Shown piece after piece: positions 7,472 through 10,344 of a stretch of DNA of 10,344 nucleotides (positions are counted from its first letter, which is position 1; each line of letters begins with the position of its first letter). A program made the position numbers and the translations under genes. Below the pieces are notes generated by a model. That model made no database searches. It saw only the letters and a list, made by a program, of their open reading frames with translations, and had not been told where the DNA came from. The stretch comes from JACRBT01 sp964474285 (GTDB taxonomy: Bacteria; Chloroflexota; Dehalococcoidia; Tepidiformales; Tepidiformaceae), in contig CAYYSD010000112.1 in the NCBI GenBank assembly GCA_964474285.1, positions 1 through 10,344 of the forward strand, in the 5' to 3' direction.

Positions 7472-7909
7472 TCAGTCTGGCAGCGGCAACCATTCAGTGA
7501 TTGACCGCCACCATGGGGTGGATCCCTGCGCACGGGGAGCCGGCGCGGGGAGGTATTCCGCGGGAATCTTGGCCGGCGCGGGGCCGGGCTCATCGACATT
7601 GACATAGACGGGGTCGGCGGCGGGGATGAGCCCGATCTGCGTTGCCCGGCGTTGAATACGAGTGAGCGACGTCAGCCGCGCGACATCTGATTCGAGCAGG
7701 CCGATATCGCCGCGAAGGCTCGCCTGTTCGGCCTGGAGCGATTGCACTTCAAACCCGCGGCTCGTGGTTTCGCTGTTCTGGATCACGGGCAGCGTGGCGC
7801 TGAAGACGGCGAGGATGATCGCGCCGGCAACCCACCAGTTGGGCTTGCCAAAGGAAGGCGCCGGGATCGCTCGCCGCCCGTGCCGCAGCGGATGGTTGAT
7901 GGCGGCCAC
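7472..7909 (-). CDS. ftsL: FtsL/DivIC-like small bitopic division protein
   Basis: A 145-residue protein with a short basic cytoplasmic N-terminus, one membrane segment (about 25-43, WWVAGAIILAVFSATLPVI) and an extracytoplasmic helical stretch with coiled-coil character (about 52-85). It then has QIGLIPAADP (91-100), a shape typical of FtsL/DivIC proteins, and ends in a Pro/Ala-rich tail and a Trp-rich terminus. Such proteins link the divisome core and help activate FtsW-FtsI. Sequence identity in the family is low, so the call rests on architecture plus position between rsmH and ftsI. The chosen start is GTG at 7909, two bases after the rsmH stop. There is no Shine-Dalgarno, and re-initiation is likely. 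The frame is open further upstream into rsmH (to 8041), but that would overlap rsmH by over 100 bases and gives a low-complexity leader. FtsL and DivIC cannot be told apart here. Confidence 0.82.
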   Translation of the reverse strand: MAAINHPLRHGRRAIPAPSFGKPNWWVAGAIILAVFSATLPVIQNSETTSRGFEVQSLQAEQASLRGDIGLLESDVARLTSLTRIQRRATQIGLIPAADPVYVNVDEPGPAPAKIPAEYLPAPAPRAQGSTPWWRSITEWLPLPD

Positions 7910-7911
7910 GG

Positions 7912-8865
7912 TCAGGAAACTCGCTTTGCTGCGCGAAGGACGGCGCTCCGGGCGCGTGGGTTGCGGTCGATCTCTGCCTGGGAGGGCATGACGGCCCGCC
8001 GGACCAACAACTGGAGCGTCGCTTTGTGATGACATACGCACGCCGGGAGTTCGGGCGGACAGAGACAGTCCGTCGATTCGCGGCGCAGGTAGGTCTTCAC
8101 GATGCGGTCTTCCAGGGAGTGGAAACTAATGACGACGAGGTGACCCCCTTCGCCATCAGATCCAAAGCCGAGCAGGCTGTGGGCTTGCGGGAGGCCCGAA
8201 TCAAGGCTGTCGAGTTCGCCATTGACTCGGATCCGGAGCGCAAGGAAGACCTTGGTGGCGGGGTGAATATGGGTTCGGCCCCTTGCACCCCCCACAGCCT
8301 GCTCGACGGCTCTGGCCAGATCCCACGTCGTGCGCAGGGGGCGCGCCCGCACGACGGCGGCGGCAATCCTGCGCGATTGGCGCTCTTCTCCATAGCGGTA
8401 GAAGAGGTTGGCCAACGACGTTTCATCGAGGTCGTTCACGAGGTCCGCGGCGGTCGGCCCACCAGACGATGCATCCATGCGCATGTCGAGCGGGCCTTCC
8501 TGGCCGAACATGAAGCCGCGGGCGGGATCCCCGAACTGGAGCGACGAGACGCCCAGGTCCATGAGGATGCCATCGGCGGCATCGAAGCCTTCGGACCTCG
8601 CGAGTTCCGCGAGATCGCGGAAGTTCCCGTGCGCAAAGCTGACCCGCCTCCCAAACGGAGCCAGCCTTGCGCGCGCGAACTCCAGCGCATCGCGGTCCTG
8701 GTCGATGCAGAGGAGGCGGCCGGCGGGGCCGATGGCCTCCGCGATCGCCTCGCTGTGGCCGCCGAGGCCCGTCGTCGCATCGATATAGACGCCACCTTCG
8801 CGCGGGGCGAGGTAGTGGAGCGACTCCTCCAGGAGCACAGGGGTGTGCGACGGCGTGATAGTCAT
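7912..8865 (-). CDS. rsmH: RsmH, 16S rRNA m4C1402 methyltransferase
   Basis: SAM-dependent enzyme (formerly MraW) that N4-methylates C1402 of 16S rRNA in the ribosomal P site. 317 residues, normal length. Motifs: HTPVLLEE (7-14), SAM-binding DATTGLGGHSEAI (29-41), CIDQDRDAL (53-61), HGNFRDL (79-85), DGILMDLGVSSLQFGDP (98-114), GPLDMRMD (124-131), FYRYGEERQSRRIA (155-168), HPATKVFLALRI (201-212) and VISFHSLEDRIVK (245-257). Near the end is a CxC-x6-CxC pair (267, 269, 276, 278), common in the family, and NPRARSAVLRAAKR (302-315). ATG at 8865 is 10 bases after the mraZ stop. A GTG at 8874 in the same frame has GGAGGG (8886-8891) 11 bases upstream and could be the true start, adding three residues. 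The frame stays open far into mraZ, but that extension carries no family sequence. Confidence 0.96.
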   Translation of the reverse strand: MTITPSHTPVLLEESLHYLAPREGGVYIDATTGLGGHSEAIAEAIGPAGRLLCIDQDRDALEFARARLAPFGRRVSFAHGNFRDLAELARSEGFDAADGILMDLGVSSLQFGDPARGFMFGQEGPLDMRMDASSGGPTAADLVNDLDETSLANLFYRYGEERQSRRIAAAVVRARPLRTTWDLARAVEQAVGGARGRTHIHPATKVFLALRIRVNGELDSLDSGLPQAHSLLGFGSDGEGGHLVVISFHSLEDRIVKTYLRRESTDCLCPPELPACVCHHKATLQLLVRRAVMPSQAEIDRNPRARSAVLRAAKRVS

Positions 8866-8875
8866 AACGTTCACG

Positions 8876-9313
8876 TTACTCGCTTCCCTCCGCCGTTGCT
8901 TCTGGGTCGAACGCCTCGTGACGCGCGCGATCCCAGATTTCGAACCACTCGCCGACGCCAACCACGCGGACCTCACGGCTGCGGTCGAGACCGGCGTATT
9001 CGATGAGGGGCTTTTCGAGCACGAGGCGGCCCTGCGTGTCTTTGTTGACCTGGAAGACGTTGCCATAGAAGCGGCGGCGTTCGTGACGGCCCTGGGCGGA
9101 ATCCGCCGGGATGGCTTCCACGCGAGCGGCCGCCGCATCGAAGCCGGACTGGTTGTAGACGGCGATGCAGGGGTCCTTGCTGAGCGTCATGAAGGCAGGG
9201 CCATCAAATTCGGCACGCCAACGCGGAGGCATGGGAACGCGGTTACGCTCGTCCATGCGGTACTCCGTGCTGCCTGTGAACTTGCCGGCGGCCACTGCAA
9301 CTCCGTTCGCCAC
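8876..9313 (-). CDS. mraZ: MraZ, dcw-operon transcriptional regulator
   Basis: SpoVT/AbrB-fold DNA-binding protein that forms rings and represses its own dcw operon in the species studied. 145 residues with the expected tandem repeat. The first half is KFTGSTEYRMDERNRVPMP (11-29, matching the FxG...DxKGRxxIP pattern, though DERNR lacks the usual Gly). The second half is NKDTQGRLVLEKPL (90-103) followed by a VVGVGEWFEIWD stretch (117-128). The start is GTG at 9313. A second in-frame GTG at 9295 has GGAG five bases upstream and would give an N-terminus closer to the family norm, so 9295 is as likely as 9313 or more so. First gene after the promoter and phased TGGG boxes at 9354-9422, which fit autoregulation. 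Confidence 0.94.
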   Translation of the reverse strand: MANGVAVAAGKFTGSTEYRMDERNRVPMPPRWRAEFDGPAFMTLSKDPCIAVYNQSGFDAAAARVEAIPADSAQGRHERRRFYGNVFQVNKDTQGRLVLEKPLIEYAGLDRSREVRVVGVGEWFEIWDRARHEAFDPEATAEGSE

Positions 9314-9353
9314 CCCGGATATCCCCCGGAGTGGCGCGAAAGATGGTCAGACA

Positions 9354-9389
9354 TGGGAAGATTCCCCATAGTCACCCACTTTTCACCCA
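9354..9389 (-). promoter_or_regulatory. Putative MraZ operator: phased TGGG boxes
   Basis: Minus strand reads TGGGT (9385-9389), TGGGT (9374-9378) and TGGGG (9364-9368), with starts 11 and 10 bases apart, so all face the same side of the helix. An inverted copy, TCCCA (9354-9358), follows 10 bases later. MraZ of E. coli is known to bind direct TGGGN repeats with 5-base spacers near its own promoter. The middle box also sits in AAAAGTGGG, resembling the AAAGTG-type box described in mycoplasmas. The boxes start 4 bases after the -10 and would block transcription start or promoter escape. The role is inferred from this match and from the adjacent mraZ. Confidence 0.75.
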
Positions 9390-9393
9390 TCGA

Positions 9394-9422
9394 AGGGTAG
9401 ATTCAGCCGGGAGGGGTGTCAA
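9394..9422 (-). promoter_or_regulatory. Predicted sigma70-type promoter of the dcw operon
   Basis: On the minus strand TTGACA (9417-9422, perfect -35 consensus) is followed by exactly 17 bases and TACCCT (9394-9399). The latter is a GC-rich -10 keeping the key T, A and final T. Transcription would begin near 9387 and leave a leader of about 75 bases before mraZ (GTG 9313). The placement directly upstream of the TGGG boxes strengthens the call. Read from sequence only; no start-site data. Confidence 0.72.
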
Positions 9423-9456
9423 TAGGCACTTGCAGAACGTAAAGCGCGGGCTGGGC

Positions 9457-9470
9457 TACCATCGGAGGGA
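9457..9470 (+). promoter_or_regulatory. Possible -10 box and leaderless start of mog-like gene
   Basis: TACCAT (9457-9462) ends seven bases before the ATG at 9470, which would place the transcription start at or next to the start codon. No good -35 is at the right distance: TTGCAG at 9430-9435 has a 21-base spacer. The GGAGGG at 9464-9469 touches the ATG and is too close to act as a normal Shine-Dalgarno. Tentative. Confidence 0.35.
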
Positions 9471-9988
9471 TGGCACGCATCGCAGTTCTCACGGCTTCTG
9501 ACAGCGCGGTCGCGGGACAGCGCGACGATCTGAGCGGCGACGCGATCGAGGCCTCCCTGCGGGCGGCGGGTCACGAAGTGGTCAACCGTTCGGTGAGCGC
9601 GGATGACCGTGGGTCGATCGCCGCGGCGTTGCGCGCGCTGTGCGATTCCGGCGAGGTCGAGATCGTGATCACGACCGGCGGAACGGGGCTGACGCCGCGC
9701 GATGTGACACCGGAGGCCACGCGTGACATCGCGGAACGTGACGTGCCGGGGATTCCGATTGCGTTGGCGATCGCAGGGTTGGAAAAGACGCCGTTCGCGG
9801 TGCTCTCACGCGGGATTGCGGTGACACGGGGGCGGACACTGGTCGTGAACCTGCCCGGCAACCCGAAGGCGGTGAGCGAAGGCATGGCCGTGCTGCTTCC
9901 GCTCCTGGATCACATCGCAGCGCTGCTCGGTGGGCCGTTCGAGCACCGGGGGGACGCGGACACCGGCCACGCCACCGGCGGCGACTGA
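9470..9988 (+). CDS. mog: MogA/MoaB-family molybdenum cofactor protein
   Basis: 172-residue single-domain protein of the MogA/MoaB (MoCF) family. Members adenylylate molybdopterin before molybdate insertion. Motifs: IAVLTASDS (4-12), SGDAIEASL (22-30), ITTGGTGLTPRDVTPEAT (67-84, with the Asp at 78 expected in the active site), AVLSRGIA (110-117) and LVVNLPGNPKAVSEG (124-138), then LPLLDHI (143-149). The C-terminus from about 154 is a polar tail. Whether it acts as MogA or as the related MoaB cannot be decided from sequence alone. The start is forced: the in-frame stop TAA at 9440-9442 leaves no other start codon before ATG 9470. Its stop overlaps the trmD ATG by one base (TGATG), so the two are probably co-transcribed. 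No other Moco gene is visible in the window. Confidence 0.9.
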   Translation: MARIAVLTASDSAVAGQRDDLSGDAIEASLRAAGHEVVNRSVSADDRGSIAAALRALCDSGEVEIVITTGGTGLTPRDVTPEATRDIAERDVPGIPIALAIAGLEKTPFAVLSRGIAVTRGRTLVVNLPGNPKAVSEGMAVLLPLLDHIAALLGGPFEHRGDADTGHATGGD

Positions 9989-10344
9989 TGCGCGTCGACG
10001 TTCTCACGCTGTTCCCTGAGGCGTTTGTGGGGCCGCTGGACGTGTCGATCATTGGGCGCGCACGGCAGGCGGGGCTGCTCGACCTGCGTCTCCACAACCC
10101 GCGCGAGCACGCGACGGATCGCCACAAGAGCGTGGACGACTACCCGTTTGGTGGGGGCCAGGGCATGGTGCTGCGGGTCGACGTGTTGGACCGGGCGCTG
10201 GAAGCGGTGCAGGCCGAAGCGGCGCCGCCCGGCTACGTCATCTATCTTTCGCCGCAGGGCAGGCGCCTGGTCGACCCGCTCGTGCGCGAACTGGAGACGC
10301 ACGAACGCCTTGTGATGGTCTGTGGGCGCTACGAAGGCGTGGAT
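9988..10344 (+). CDS. trmD: TrmD, tRNA m1G37 methyltransferase (5' part only)
   Basis: SPOUT-family SAM-dependent enzyme that methylates G37 of tRNAs next to the anticodon, preventing +1 frameshifting. The first 119 codons are present; the family is about 230-260 residues, so about half is outside the window. Conserved sequence: MRVDVLTLFPEAF at the N-terminus, SIIGRARQAGLLDL (20-33), RHKSVDDYPFGGGQGMVL (45-62), VIYLSPQGRRL (84-94) and VMVCGRYEGVD at the cut edge (109-119), which is the SAM-knot signature. The ATG overlaps the mog-like stop (TGATG) and has no Shine-Dalgarno, so translation is probably coupled. The common partners rpsP and rimM do not precede it. Confidence 0.95.
   Translation, partial: MRVDVLTLFPEAFVGPLDVSIIGRARQAGLLDLRLHNPREHATDRHKSVDDYPFGGGQGMVLRVDVLDRALEAVQAEAAPPGYVIYLSPQGRRLVDPLVRELETHERLVMVCGRYEGVD

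Larger units (their letters stand above)
9314..9469. other. Divergent intergenic control region
   Basis: The only real non-coding stretch in the window, 156 bases between the divergent mraZ and mog-like starts. It holds the minus-strand dcw promoter, the TGGG operator boxes, an imperfect inverted repeat around 9353-9369, an 8-base perfect palindrome GGATATCC (9317-9324) just before mraZ, and a possible -10 box for the plus-strand gene. No small ORF worth calling was seen. Confidence 0.85.

Noticed and set aside
7910..8041. N-terminal extension of the ftsL-like gene into rsmH
   Set aside because: Low-complexity Arg/Pro leader in the frame opposite the conserved RsmH C-terminus; the GTG next to the rsmH stop is simpler.
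8866..9138. N-terminal extension of rsmH into mraZ
   Set aside because: No family sequence before MTITPSHTPV; overlaps all of the C-terminal half of mraZ.
9317..9324. GGATATCC palindrome upstream of mraZ
   Set aside because: Only 8 bases, no second copy seen, no known regulator match; probably chance.
1..10344. CRISPR, tRNA/rRNA, insertion sequence, phage or defence genes
   Set aside because: None seen: no regularly spaced repeats, no cloverleaf, no terminal inverted repeats, and the window is filled by housekeeping genes with uniform high-GC codon use.

Overview
This window holds most of a dcw (division and cell wall) cluster from a high-GC bacterium. It runs leftwards on the minus strand from about 9.3 kb to the left edge. 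A short divergent plus-strand pair, a MogA/MoaB-type molybdenum cofactor gene and the start of trmD, runs off the right edge. Best guess for the organism is a member of Chloroflexota. The reasons are high GC, the mraZ-first gene order, an FtsL/DivIC-like small protein, and MurG/MurD motifs that differ from the textbook proteobacterial forms. This is inference and only moderately secure; a marker-gene tree would be needed.

Minus-strand order, in the direction of transcription: promoter with MraZ-type operator repeats (about 9354-9422), mraZ, rsmH (mraW), an ftsL-like gene, ftsI (class B PBP), murF, mraY, murD, ftsW, murG (3' end cut off by the window edge). From ftsI to murG every junction overlaps by 1 or 4 bases (ATGA, GTGA, TGATG, TGATG, ATGA). 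The block therefore looks like one tightly coupled operon. No internal terminator or promoter was seen and no gap exceeds about 50 bases.

The genes form one pathway. MurD and MurF build the UDP-MurNAc-peptide, MraY loads it on the lipid carrier (lipid I), and MurG adds GlcNAc (lipid II). FtsW polymerises glycan and FtsI cross-links it at the septum with the FtsL-like bitopic protein. RsmH modifies 16S rRNA and MraZ regulates the operon. murE, usually found between ftsI and murF, is absent here.

The only sizeable non-coding stretch is the 156-base divergent region 9314-9469. It carries a good minus-strand promoter (TTGACA, 17-base spacer, TACCCT) and three helically phased TGGG boxes, with a fourth inverted one. 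It also has a plausible leaderless promoter for the plus-strand gene. No mobile element, CRISPR array, tRNA, rRNA or foreign-looking segment was seen. Nothing here looks like a wholly new system. The points of interest are the operator, the missing murE, and several changed active-site motifs in MraY, MurD, MurF and MurG.
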